A stretch of DNA of 64,000 nt from Streptomonospora wellingtoniae (GCF_031845375.1 NZ_JAVREK010000024.1:1-64000), one strand, 5' to 3'; positions 25,673-33,985 are shown, counted from the stretch's first letter. The notes: generated from the letters alone by a model not told the origin. Numbers and translations: made by a program.

Positions 25673-27283
25673 TCAGGCGGTCGGCACCGTCAGCGTGGAG
25701 GGGTCGCCTGCGGGCGAGCCGAAGGCGACGCGCTCGCCGAGCGCGGACTCGCCGGTGTAGCGGGCGTCGCGCGTGTCGACGACCAGCGCCAGCCGGTGCC
25801 CCGCGGGCACGTCCCACACCACCGGTTCCATGCGCAGGTCCACGCTCGCAGGCTGCCCCGGTTCGACGTCGCGCAGCGTATAGGGCTTGTGGGTCACCAG
25901 CGACCCGATGCCGTGCCGGTCGATGTCGTAGAGGTAGGCGTAGAGCGACTGCTCGGTGTCGGTGGGCGTCACGGTCAGCCGGACGCGGGGTGCGCCGCTG
26001 ATCCGCGTGCCGCCGGGGTGGGGTTCGCCGGTCCACACCCCCGCGCGGCGCCGGTCCACCAGCGGCAGCGCGACGCCGGTGGGGATGTCGGCGAACTGCT
26101 GGAGCGCGCCGCTGAGTAGGAGCGTCCCGCTCTCGGCGGTGGTTCCGATCCCGGCCCGCACCTGGTACTCCCAGCCGGTGCGCGGCTCGTCCTCGATGAG
26201 GCCGCCGGTGCGCTGCCAGTCGGTCCAGGACCGCTTGGGCTCGCCCAGGTGCAGCGCCGTCTCGTGCTCGCTCACCGACGTCCAGTCGGGGTAGGACGCC
26301 CAGTCGCCGCCGCTGTTGGGTTTGACGCGCACCGGGTCCTCGCTGCCGACGCCGTTGGCCGCGCCGCGCAGATGGTGGTCGAACCAGCGCGTCAGCGATC
26401 TCCAGGTCTCGTTGGGCAGGCCGAATGCGCCGAAGGCCTCGGAGGTGGCATGGTCGCCTGGGGAGAGCATCAGCCGCTTGGGGCCGGTGTAGGCCTTGTA
26501 GAAGTCGGTGAGCTGGCTCGCCGGGAATATGCCGTCGTTCCAGGCGTGGCCGATCATGATGGCGGGCCCGCTGGCGTTGAGGGCGTCGAGCTTGGCCATC
26601 GCCGAGCGCTCCGGGGACAGTTCCAGCACGGGCCCGACGTTGCCCTTGCGGTACTCCGACTCCATCTCCAGGAGCGCGTCGCCGGGCCGCCCGGTCAGGT
26701 GCGCGGAGGTGAGCAGCAGTTCGACGGCCTGATAGCTGATGGTCTCGTTGGTGTAGAGGGATTCGGCGAGGTCGGTCCACCCGCTCATCGCGCCCACGGC
26801 GCGGACGCGGTCGTCGGCGGCGGCTGTGAGCAGGCTGATCCCGGCGCCGTAGGAGATGCCGGCCATGCCGATCCGCTCGGGGTCGGCGTCCGTCTCGCGC
26901 AGGGCCCAGTCGATGACCATGCTCGCGTCGGCGACGTCCTCGGGCCCGGCGACCTCGACCTCGCCGCCGGAGTCCCAGAAGCCGCGGGAGGTGTAGCTGA
27001 CCACCTGGTAGCCCGACTCGTAGGCCAGGCGCTCGGCGGCTCCGACGTAGAGCAGGTTGCTGGTGGACCACGCCGCGGGCATGACCAGCAGCGGCCGAGG
27101 GCCCTCGTAGCCGGTGGGGGTGATGACCATGGCCTTCAGGTCGATCCCGCCGTGGCCGGGGATGGTGCGGTAGGCGACCTCGGCACCGGTACCGGTGCTG
27201 TCGGCCGACGCGGGCAGTGTCAGGTTGGACACGAGGAGTATCGAGGCGAGCGCGGTCGCCAACAGTGTGCGGGGTGCGTGCAT
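25673..27283 (-). CDS. Secreted CocE/NonD-type alpha/beta hydrolase (X-Pro dipeptidyl-peptidase S15 family)
   Basis: A 536-residue exported hydrolase. A signal peptide (MHAPRTLLATALASILLVSN, cleavage near ASA-D) precedes the S15-type alpha/beta-hydrolase core. The nucleophile is Ser144 in AGISYGAG, the acid is in GHAWNDGIFP and the histidine in SPGDHATSEAF. The last 200 residues form the jelly-roll domain usual for the family (YLYDIDRHG and onward). ATG at 27283 is chosen for the signal peptide and a GAGG 5 bases upstream. It likely cleaves peptides or acyl esters outside the cell. Substrate unknown. Confidence 0.82.
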   Translation of the reverse strand: MHAPRTLLATALASILLVSNLTLPASADSTGTGAEVAYRTIPGHGGIDLKAMVITPTGYEGPRPLLVMPAAWSTSNLLYVGAAERLAYESGYQVVSYTSRGFWDSGGEVEVAGPEDVADASMVIDWALRETDADPERIGMAGISYGAGISLLTAAADDRVRAVGAMSGWTDLAESLYTNETISYQAVELLLTSAHLTGRPGDALLEMESEYRKGNVGPVLELSPERSAMAKLDALNASGPAIMIGHAWNDGIFPASQLTDFYKAYTGPKRLMLSPGDHATSEAFGAFGLPNETWRSLTRWFDHHLRGAANGVGSEDPVRVKPNSGGDWASYPDWTSVSEHETALHLGEPKRSWTDWQRTGGLIEDEPRTGWEYQVRAGIGTTAESGTLLLSGALQQFADIPTGVALPLVDRRRAGVWTGEPHPGGTRISGAPRVRLTVTPTDTEQSLYAYLYDIDRHGIGSLVTHKPYTLRDVEPGQPASVDLRMEPVVWDVPAGHRLALVVDTRDARYTGESALGERVAFGSPAGDPSTLTVPTA

Positions 27284-27404
27284 GCTGACCTCGGACGCGA
27301 CGTCCGGCCGCGTGGGCCGGGAGGGGCGGGGGATTGCTGGGCGGGTGTCGGAGTGCGCGGCGGCGGGCACGCCTCCCGCAGCCGCGCGACTACTCAGCGG
27401 TAAG

Positions 27405-27418
27405 TTACTAGACAGTAA
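27405..27418. promoter_or_regulatory. Inverted repeat TTACT-AGAC-AGTAA in AT-rich promoter of the secreted hydrolase
   Basis: A 5+4+5 inverted repeat lies 122 bp upstream of the hydrolase start within the most AT-rich stretch nearby (27400-27430). On the hydrolase strand it overlaps a TAGTAA that could serve as -10, so a bound TetR- or MarR-type repressor would block transcription. No regulator gene is adjacent. Confidence 0.45.
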
Positions 27419-27604
27419 AATTAAACCGTCGCATCCGCCGTGTAAAGGGCCGCGGCCGCACATCACCGTTGATCTATTCCCAAAACAGCGGAGCTGGTGC
27501 CTCTGACCTGGGCAAACGAACTCCATCGCGAGACGTCCACGAAATCCCGTTATCGTTCCGTGACATTCCCTGGAGTGGGTCTGGAGCGGCCCGGTTCACC
27601 CTCG

Positions 27605-27701
27605 TTTTGTTCCTCCGGTACGGCCGACCGCTAGGGAGGCCCCACACAGCTTGTAGCTATCGTCACTGGAAATCGTTTTCCTTCACGATAGCTACAAGAT
27701 C
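27605..27701. repeat. Dispersed palindromic element, copy 2 (long form)
   Basis: The 45-bp flank (27605-27649) matches 70-114 with one mismatch. The hairpin core is CTTGTAGCTATCGT (27650-27663) with its exact reverse complement at 27685-27698, then ATC. The interior reads CACTGGAAATCG followed by TTTTCCTTC. The right arm overlaps the end of the aldo/keto reductase gene: the TAG stop at 27694-27692 lies within the arm. Confidence 0.87.
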
Positions 27702-28726
27702 GTCGAGGTGTGGCTGCGGCGTGCGGACGCCTGGAGCTCCGGCGGGGACCAGCCCGCGTCGGCCCGGTTGAGGTTGGCCCCCGGCGGGACGATCTCGTCG
27801 ATACGGTCCAGGACCTCGGCCGGCAGCCGCACCTCGGCGGCGCTCAGCTGCGACTCCAGCTGCTCCATGGTCCGCGGGCCGATGATCGCCGAGCTGACGG
27901 CCGGGTGCTCCAGCACGAAGGCCAAGGCCAGCTCGATCAGCGTCAGTCCGCTGTCCTCGGACAGGCCCACCAGCTGCTCGACGGCCTCCAGCTTGGCCGC
28001 GTTCTGCGGCTTCGCCGGGTCGTAGCGTTCCGGCATCCGGTTCATCCGCGGACTGTCGACCTCGACGCCCTTGCGGTACTTGCCGGAGAGCCACCCGCCC
28101 GCGAGCGGGCTCCAGGGCAGCACACCCATGCCGTACTCGCGTGCGACGGGAAGCACGTCGGCCTCGATGCCGCGGGCGAGGATCGAGTAGGGCGGCTGCT
28201 CGGTGACGAACCGCTCCCGGCCGCGGCGCTCCGCCACCCAATGCGACTCCACGATCCGGTGCGCCGGGAACGTCGAGCATCCTGCGTAGCGGATCTTGCC
28301 CGCGCGCACCAGGTCGGTGAGCGCGCCCAGCGTCTCGTCGATGTCGCAGTCGGGGTCGGGCCGGTGGATCTGGTACAGGTCGATGTGGTCGGTGTCGAGC
28401 CTGCGAAGGCTGTTCTCCACCTCGCGGACGAGCCACCGGCGCGAGTTGCCCCGCATGTTGGGGCCCTCGCCCATGGGGCCGTGGGCCTTCGTGGCGAGGA
28501 CGACGTCGTCGCGGCGCCCCGCGAGCGCCTTGCCGACCACCTTCTCCGACTCTCCGGCGGAGTAGACGTCGGCGGTGTCGATTACGTTGATCCCGGCGTC
28601 GAGCGCCCGATGGATGATCCGCACGCCGTCGTCGTGGTCGGTGTTCGCCCAGGAACCGAAGTTCATGGCCCCCAGGGTGAGCGGGCTGACCTTGACGCCG
28701 GTGCGGCCCAATGCTGCATAGTCCAT
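27692..28726 (-). CDS. Aldo/keto reductase
   Basis: A 344-residue NADPH-dependent aldo/keto reductase. The catalytic tetrad is visible: Asp in IDTADVYSAGESE, Tyr in that same segment, Lys in VVLATKAHGP and His in YQIHRPDP. The C-terminal cofactor motif is AIIGPRTMEQLESQL. It resembles the YghZ/Kv-beta/AKR12-like soluble group acting on aldehydes or ketones. AAAGG lies about 9 bases before ATG 28726. The last residues (HTSTIL) and the stop codon come from the palindromic element, so the natural C-terminus may have been altered by its insertion. Confidence 0.85.
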   Translation of the reverse strand: MDYAALGRTGVKVSPLTLGAMNFGSWANTDHDDGVRIIHRALDAGINVIDTADVYSAGESEKVVGKALAGRRDDVVLATKAHGPMGEGPNMRGNSRRWLVREVENSLRRLDTDHIDLYQIHRPDPDCDIDETLGALTDLVRAGKIRYAGCSTFPAHRIVESHWVAERRGRERFVTEQPPYSILARGIEADVLPVAREYGMGVLPWSPLAGGWLSGKYRKGVEVDSPRMNRMPERYDPAKPQNAAKLEAVEQLVGLSEDSGLTLIELALAFVLEHPAVSSAIIGPRTMEQLESQLSAAEVRLPAEVLDRIDEIVPPGANLNRADAGWSPPELQASARRSHTSTIL

Positions 28727-28886
28727 GGTCGGCGACCTTTCGTGACGTCTTCAGCACAGCGGTCGGCGGGGCCGGAGCTCCGCCGACCGCCAACCTACGC
28801 CAGGAGCGGGAAGCACCTGCGGACCGCGGGCGTTCTCCCTACCCGATCCGCAGCAAGCGGACGCAGGGGAACAACGAGGAGGCAAC

Positions 28887-29900
28887 GTGACCACACCGCA
28901 GACGGCGCGCTCCGTCCATCTCGTCTCGCGCCCGCAGGGCGAGCCGGAGCCGCGGGACTTCCGCGTCGTCGAGGAGCCGGTCGCCGAACCGGCGCCCGGC
29001 GGGATCCTGGTGCGCAACCGCTACATCTCGGTCGACCCCTACATGCGCGGCCGCATGCGCGACGCCGAGTCCTACATCCCTCCGTTCCGGCTGGACGCAC
29101 CGATGGAGGGCGGCGCTCTCGGCGAGGTCGTGGTCTCCAGGTCGGAGATGTTCGCCGAAGGCGACCTCGTGCTGCACAACAAGGGATGGCGCGAGTACGC
29201 CGCTCTGGGCGAGGCCGAGGCGCGGACGGTCGACCCCGGCCGGGTGCCCTCCGAGACCGCGTACCTGGGCGTCGCGGGGACCACTGGCCTGACCGCGTGG
29301 GTGGGCCTCTTCGACATCGCCGAGATGCGGCCCGGCGACACCGTCTTCATCTCGGGAGCCGCCGGAGCGGTCGGCAGCGTCGCAGGCCAGATGGCCCGGC
29401 TCCGGGGAGCCGGCCGGGTCGTCGGCAGCGCCGGCAGCAGGAGCAAAGTCGACTACGTGCGCGACGACCTCGGGTTCGACGCCGCGTTCGACTACCACGA
29501 CGGTCCGGTCGCAGACCTGCTGGCCGCGTCGGCCCCCGAGGGGATCGACGTCTACTTCGACAATGTCGGCGGAGAGCACCTGGAGGCCGCCCTGCATTCC
29601 ATGCGCAACCACGGGCGGATCGCGCTGTGCGGGATGATCTCCCAGTACAACGCGACCGAGCCCGCGCCCGGCCCGCGCGACATGTTCCAGGCCGTCTCCC
29701 GCCGCGTCCGGATGCAGGGCTTCATCGTCATGGACCACACCGACCGGATGCCCGCGTTCCTGGACGACGTCGGCCGGTGGCTGGCCGACGGTTCGATCCG
29801 CGCCGACGAGACCGTCGTCGACGGCATCGAGAACGCGCCCGGCGCATTCCTCGACATGATGCGCGGGGGCAACGTCGGCAAGATGATCGTCCGGTTGTGA
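28887..29900 (+). CDS. NADP-dependent medium-chain oxidoreductase (CurA/PTGR-like)
   Basis: A 337-residue zinc-independent MDR family reductase. The N-terminal SVDPYMRGRM motif is diagnostic for the CurA/leukotriene B4 12-hydroxydehydrogenase group. The nucleotide-binding region has VFISGAAGAVGSVAGQMARL, and VYFDNVGGEHLEAAL follows. It probably reduces alpha,beta-unsaturated carbonyls. GAGGAGG lies immediately upstream of the GTG at 28887. It is divergent from the aldo/keto reductase across 160 bp, suggesting shared control of carbonyl detoxification. A palindromic element begins 13 bp after the stop. Confidence 0.87.
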   Translation: MTTPQTARSVHLVSRPQGEPEPRDFRVVEEPVAEPAPGGILVRNRYISVDPYMRGRMRDAESYIPPFRLDAPMEGGALGEVVVSRSEMFAEGDLVLHNKGWREYAALGEAEARTVDPGRVPSETAYLGVAGTTGLTAWVGLFDIAEMRPGDTVFISGAAGAVGSVAGQMARLRGAGRVVGSAGSRSKVDYVRDDLGFDAAFDYHDGPVADLLAASAPEGIDVYFDNVGGEHLEAALHSMRNHGRIALCGMISQYNATEPAPGPRDMFQAVSRRVRMQGFIVMDHTDRMPAFLDDVGRWLADGSIRADETVVDGIENAPGAFLDMMRGGNVGKMIVRL

Positions 29901-29913
29901 GCCGAACCCCGGT

Positions 29914-29968
29914 GATCTTGTAGCCATCGTCACTGGCAATCGTTTTCCTTCACGATGGCTACAAGATC
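29914..29968. repeat. Dispersed palindromic element, copy 3
   Basis: GATCTTGTAGCCATCGT (29914-29930) pairs perfectly over 17 bases with 29952-29968. The interior is CACTGGCAATCGTTTTCCTTC. The stem carries C-G where copies 1, 2 and 5 have T-A. It lies between convergent genes, 13 bp after one stop and 22 bp before the other. Confidence 0.88.
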
Positions 29969-29990
29969 GGCGCTGATGGGCGGGCGGCCC

Positions 29991-31154
29991 TCACTCCGCG
30001 GTGCGGGGCGGCAGCGCCAGCCCGATGTGCTCGCCGATCTCTTCGATCAGGCCCAGGTCGGCCAGGCGGAAGCTGCCGCGGTTGCTACGGCGGATGAGGG
30101 TGAGGGCGCCGCGCACGCCGCGGCTTCCCTTGAGCGGCACGCACATCAGCGAACCCGCGCTCAGGGCGCTGAGCACCGGCGCACCGCCCGCGGCCTCGCC
30201 CAGCGCCGCCTCGTCGTCGATGAGCTGGTTGAGCACCGACTCGCCGTTCTTGAGCACCTCGCGCGGGATCTCCGAGCGCAGCGGGTCGAGCGACTCCACC
30301 ATCCGCCGCTGCGCGTCCTCGCCGGACGGGCCGGCGACGACCGCGCGGCGCGCCTGCTCGGCGCTGTCGGGCAGGTCGCACACGTCGACCACGACCCAGT
30401 CGGCGTAGGAGTCCGCGAGCAGCGCGGCCGCGTCGTCCAGCGCCAGCGGGCGTCCCGCTCCGCCGGGACCCGCGCTGGCCAACAGCAGGCGCGTCATCCG
30501 GGTCAGCACGTCGAGCCGGCGGGCGGCCAGCACGACGACCTGGTCCTCCACCTCGGGCTCCAACGGCGCGGGGCCCTCGTCCTCGCCGCTTTCCAGCGGC
30601 GGCGACAGCGCCACCAGCACCAGCGGAGCCGCCTCGGTGGGTACGTCCAGCCGGGTGAGCGTCATGTGCACGTCCTCGGCCCACCCGCGCTGGGCCAGCC
30701 GCGACTCGAAGGACGCCGACTCCCCGCTGCGCAGGACCGCGGCAAGCCGAGAGCGCATCGCGGCCCGGCGGCGCAGGTCCACGAAGTTGGCGAACGGCTT
30801 GCCGGAGAGGTAGCCGGGGGAGCTGCCCAGGCGGTCGGCGCCGATGGCGTTGATCCGCCGGATGTAGCCCTCGTGGTCGAGCAGCACCACGGGCACGCTC
30901 AGCTGGCTGAACACGGCGCGCAGCACCGACCGCTCGTCGTCGCCGTTGGAACGTCGCGGTGCCGCCGACTCGGCCGCGGCCAGGCGCCGACCGCAGTCCT
31001 GGAGGAGCTGCTCGGCGAAGCCGAGCTCGGCCAAGGCGGCCTCGGCGGTGTCGGCGGAGTCGTCGGGATACATCGCGTGCGTGCTGCGCAGCGCCGCCAC
31101 GCGACCGCTCAGCTCGGCGATCTCGCGCTGCAGGTCGGCGAGGTTCTCCGGCAC
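29991..31154 (-). CDS. PAS-GAF domain signalling protein
   Basis: A 387-residue cytoplasmic protein without a kinase or phosphatase domain. An N-terminal helical/coiled-coil segment (LQREIAELSGRVAALRST) precedes a PAS domain (about 80-200; SVPVVLLDHEGYIRRINAIGADRLG, GKPFANFVDL) and a C-terminal GAF-like domain (about 230-385; LMCVPLKGSRGVRGALTLIRR, GEHIGLAL). GTG at 31154 is chosen because AGGAG lies 7 bases upstream. It is divergent from a GAF-ANTAR gene, which suggests a paired sensor. The ligand is unknown. Confidence 0.75.
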   Translation of the reverse strand: MPENLADLQREIAELSGRVAALRSTHAMYPDDSADTAEAALAELGFAEQLLQDCGRRLAAAESAAPRRSNGDDERSVLRAVFSQLSVPVVLLDHEGYIRRINAIGADRLGSSPGYLSGKPFANFVDLRRRAAMRSRLAAVLRSGESASFESRLAQRGWAEDVHMTLTRLDVPTEAAPLVLVALSPPLESGEDEGPAPLEPEVEDQVVVLAARRLDVLTRMTRLLLASAGPGGAGRPLALDDAAALLADSYADWVVVDVCDLPDSAEQARRAVVAGPSGEDAQRRMVESLDPLRSEIPREVLKNGESVLNQLIDDEAALGEAAGGAPVLSALSAGSLMCVPLKGSRGVRGALTLIRRSNRGSFRLADLGLIEEIGEHIGLALPPRTAE

Positions 31155-31242
31155 GCTGGCACTCCTGACGTGGGACTGGCGGGCTGCCGGGCGTGCCCGG
31201 CCCACAGCATGACGCTAGCGCATGGAACGGTCCCGGTGAGAT

Positions 31243-31255
31243 CACGGTTACCGTG
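31243..31255. promoter_or_regulatory. Palindrome CACGGTTACCGTG in divergent PAS / ANTAR promoter region
   Basis: A perfect 6+1+6 palindrome lies in the 192-bp spacer between the divergent PAS-GAF and GAF-ANTAR genes, with a further CACGGT half-site a few bases downstream (about 31259). It could be a shared operator. Confidence 0.4.
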
Positions 31256-31346
31256 GAGTCACGGTCCGCCCCGAATGCCCTTCCCGGCTGCACCCGGCCG
31301 CACCCGGCCGCGGCGGGGCATCGGACCGGAAAGGGGGACGGTGTCC

Positions 31347-32099
31347 ATGTGGGTCGACCGCCTCGCGCGCGAGATCGGTGCGCTGGGCCAGGCGGAGACC
31401 GCCACACCGGAGCGCGCGCTGGACCGGATGAGCGCGGCGGCCGCGCGCGAGGTCCCCGGCTGCTCCGCGGCGATCGTCGTCATCTGGCACGACATCGCGC
31501 CGGGCGACGACCGCTCGGACGAGTCGGAGCGGGTCGCCGGCAGGCACGTCGTCGTCGACTACGGCGCCTCCCACTCCGACCTGGCCACGGCCTTCGAGCA
31601 CCAGTACACCACCGACGAGGGGCCCACGGTCGAGGCCGTGCGGGAGATGCGCCCGGTGGCCGTGGGCGACGTGCTGCGCGAGGAGCGCTGGCCCTCCTAC
31701 ACCAGCATGGCCGTGCAGTGCGGCGACCGGTCCTCGGTGACCTTCCCCTGCGAGCTGGAGGGCGAAGTGGTGACCTTCGGCGTGCACGCCGGCCGGGCCG
31801 ACGCGTTCGACGAGGCCGCGGTCACTCCGCTGATGGCACTGCTCGCCGAGCACGCGGCCGTCGCGCTGCACAGCGCCGGCCGCTACACCGACGTTGCGCG
31901 GGAGGCCGCCCACATGCGCCGCGCCATGTCGGTGCGCGCGGTCATCGACCAGGCGAAGGGCATCATCATGCACGCTCGGGGCTGCGACGCCGACGAGGCG
32001 TTCGCCGAGCTGCGCCGGGTGGCCCAGCGCAATCGGATGAAGGTCGCCGACGTCGCACGCAGCCTGGTGGCCGAGCACGCCGAGAACACCGGGCGGTAG
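31347..32099 (+). CDS. GAF-ANTAR RNA-binding antiterminator regulator
   Basis: A 250-residue regulator. The N-terminal GAF domain spans about 15-180 (SCSAAIVV region through LLAEHAAVALHSA). The C-terminal ANTAR helical domain (about 195-245) has the RAVIDQAKGIIMHARGCDADEAFAELRRVAQ pattern. ANTAR proteins bind dual RNA hairpins to prevent termination. AAGGGGG lies 9 bases before the ATG at 31347; a GTG at 31341 is too close to it. The target RNAs are unknown. The abundant intergenic hairpins of this window are possible but unproven targets. Confidence 0.84.
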   Translation: MWVDRLAREIGALGQAETATPERALDRMSAAAAREVPGCSAAIVVIWHDIAPGDDRSDESERVAGRHVVVDYGASHSDLATAFEHQYTTDEGPTVEAVREMRPVAVGDVLREERWPSYTSMAVQCGDRSSVTFPCELEGEVVTFGVHAGRADAFDEAAVTPLMALLAEHAAVALHSAGRYTDVAREAAHMRRAMSVRAVIDQAKGIIMHARGCDADEAFAELRRVAQRNRMKVADVARSLVAEHAENTGR

Positions 32100-32422
32100 A
32101 CCCGCTCCGCGCCGGTCTCGGGCGGGCCGGGGCCGCGTGTCACGGACCGGCCGCGAACGGGGGGACGTGCGGGGACCGGCGGGTATCAGTGTTATGACGC
32201 TGTGCGACTCGGTCTGTGTCGACCGCTGTCATGCGGCTAGTGTTGAGCGCACGCCGAACGCCCCGGCTCGCCGGAAGCGGCCCGGGGAACCGCGGGCCCG
32301 CCTCCCGTCGTTGCAGGGGGAACGGCCGCGAAGGCGGCGCCCGGCGCCGCCGGTCGAGGGCGGTGCGGGGAGAGACGGTCCGCGGCGCGCAGCGCCTCCA
32401 GCGGGAATCGAGGAACGCGACT

Positions 32423-32773
32423 GTGGTGACGGACATCCCGGTCCGGGCGGAGGGCGACGTCGTCGTGATCGCCCCCGAGGGCGAGCTCGACGCCGTGACC
32501 TCGCCCGGCCTCGCCGACGTGCTCGACGAACTGCTGACGGCCGAGCCCCGGTGGCGCGGGATCGTGATCGACCTCTCGCGCGTGGGCTTCTGCGACTCCC
32601 GCTGCATCGGCGTCCTCGTCTCCGCCTACCGCCAGGCCCGCGACCATGGCGTCGGCCTGGCGGTCGCGGCCCCGCAGCGCAGCGTTCTGCGGCTGTTCGT
32701 GATTGCCGGGATCGATCAGGTCCTGCGCATCGAAGAGGACACCGGCCACGCGGTGGAGACCGTCCTCGCCTGA
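32423..32773 (+). CDS. STAS-domain anti-sigma factor antagonist
   Basis: A 116-residue protein of the RsbV/SpoIIAA family. EGELDAVTSPGLADVL and the phosphorylation loop VIDLSRVGFCDSRCIGVLV are present; the serine in DSR is the residue that RsbW-type kinases phosphorylate. The family's usual Gly after DS is Arg here. GTG at 32423 has AGGA 8 bases upstream; in-frame sequence back to 32216 is arginine-rich and lacks support. The rest of the 323-bp upstream spacer holds nothing I can identify. Its partner may be the ATPase encoded at 32934 or the OsaC-like ATPase domain. Confidence 0.82.
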   Translation: MVTDIPVRAEGDVVVIAPEGELDAVTSPGLADVLDELLTAEPRWRGIVIDLSRVGFCDSRCIGVLVSAYRQARDHGVGLAVAAPQRSVLRLFVIAGIDQVLRIEEDTGHAVETVLA

Positions 32774-32802
32774 TCGGACTCCGTCGGGCACCGAACACCG
32801 TC

Positions 32803-32856
32803 GATCTTGTAGCCATCGTGAAGGAAACGATTGCCAGTGACGATGGCTACAAGATC
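32803..32856. repeat. Dispersed palindromic element, copy 4 (inverted relative to copy 3)
   Basis: GATCTTGTAGCCATCGT (32803-32819) pairs perfectly with 32840-32856. The interior GAAGGAAACGATTGCCAGTG is the reverse complement of the copy 3 interior with one A missing. It lies between convergent genes, 29 bp after the STAS stop. Confidence 0.88.
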
Positions 32857-32933
32857 GACGGGCCGGGGCGGGTCGGGGGCCGCGGCACCCCGGAATCGGC
32901 CGCGAGCCCTCTGGCCCGGCACCGCCCGCGGCG

Positions 32934-33896
32934 TCAGAGGCGGAAGTGGAGCCTGACCAGCGTGCCGTCGGCGCCGGCGGTGACCTCCATGAAGTCGCAG
33001 ACCTGCCGGGTGATCCACAGGCCGTATCCCCGCGGGCTGCGCGGGTCGGCCGGGTCGTAGCCGGACAGCGGGTCGCGCAGGCCGGGACCGCGGTCGGCGA
33101 CGTCGCACACGGCCCAGCCGGGGCTGCGCCACAGCGTGACGGTCCCGCCGCCGCCTCCGTGCTCCACGGCGTTGGCTGCGAGTTCGTTGACCCCGAGGAC
33201 CAGGTCCCCCAGCCGCGCGGGCGGCACCTCGGCCTTCTCGGCGAGCTCGCTGACCGCCGTGCGGAGCGAGGCGAGGTCGGGGGCGATCTCCAGGCTGCGC
33301 CGCTCGCCGTCGGGCGCGGGCAGCAGGCGCGCGATGTCGGGGGCGCTGAACTCGTCCGGCTCGACGTAGTCGGGGCTGCCGTGCTCGTCGCCCTGGGCGA
33401 CCAGCACGGGGTGGGTGCGCCGCACGTCGCGCCGCACGCGGGCGGGTAGGGCGCGGCTCTCATGCAGGCACAGCAGCCGCAGCCGGGTCCCGGCCAGCGC
33501 GCGAACCAGCACCGAGTCCAGCCGGTGCCACTCCCGCAGCCGCATCGGGTCGTCCACCGGAAGCGGAGGCTCGCCCACGACGAGTACCGGGCGGGGATGC
33601 TCGGTGCGGGCGCGCCCGTACAGGGTCGCCAGTGTGCGGCCGGGCGCGGCGTAGAGCTCGTCGCGCTCCACGCACTCCAGCGCGGCGGCGTCGGCGGGTG
33701 GCAGACCCGCCAGCAGCGCGGCCCGGGTGGACTCCGCGACACCCAGCACTGCGCGGTCCCCGCTGTCCAGCGCCGCGCGCAGCCTGGGCAGCACGCGCCA
33801 GCGCAGGTCCTCCGCGGAAGAGAAGAACACACCGCGGTGCTGAAAGTCCCCGGTCCGGTCCGCATGGGTTCCGGCCGTCTCAGCGTGCGACGTCAT
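32934..33896 (-). CDS. MEDS-domain sensor with RsbW-like HATPase
   Basis: A 320-residue protein. Residues 18-170 fit the MEDS (DcmR-like) sensory fold: HRGVFFSSAEDLRWRVLPRL, VLGVAESTRAALLAGLP, LATLYGRARTEHPRPVLVVGE. The C-terminal HATPase_c_2 domain (about 210-320) has LGVNELAANAVEHGG (N box) and SPRGYGLWITRQVCD (G box). This architecture is typical of actinobacterial anti-sigma-type regulators that bind STAS antagonists, and a STAS gene lies just across the palindromic element. GGGGTGAG lies upstream of ATG 33896. The ligand is unknown. Confidence 0.82.
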   Translation of the reverse strand: MTSHAETAGTHADRTGDFQHRGVFFSSAEDLRWRVLPRLRAALDSGDRAVLGVAESTRAALLAGLPPADAAALECVERDELYAAPGRTLATLYGRARTEHPRPVLVVGEPPLPVDDPMRLREWHRLDSVLVRALAGTRLRLLCLHESRALPARVRRDVRRTHPVLVAQGDEHGSPDYVEPDEFSAPDIARLLPAPDGERRSLEIAPDLASLRTAVSELAEKAEVPPARLGDLVLGVNELAANAVEHGGGGGTVTLWRSPGWAVCDVADRGPGLRDPLSGYDPADPRSPRGYGLWITRQVCDFMEVTAGADGTLVRLHFRL

Positions 33897-33985
33897 GGTC
33901 TCACCCCGGCAGCCCTCCCAGCCGCAGCCGCCGCCCCGTCCGGTCCGCATCGGGCACCGGCCGCAGAGCCGGCGCCCGATCGCCA

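Noticed and set aside
32803..32856. Short open frames reading through the palindromic elements as genes (LVAIVKEN- and YKID-like peptides)
   Set aside because: The same peptides appear wherever the element occurs because it is open in several frames. None has a ribosome binding site.
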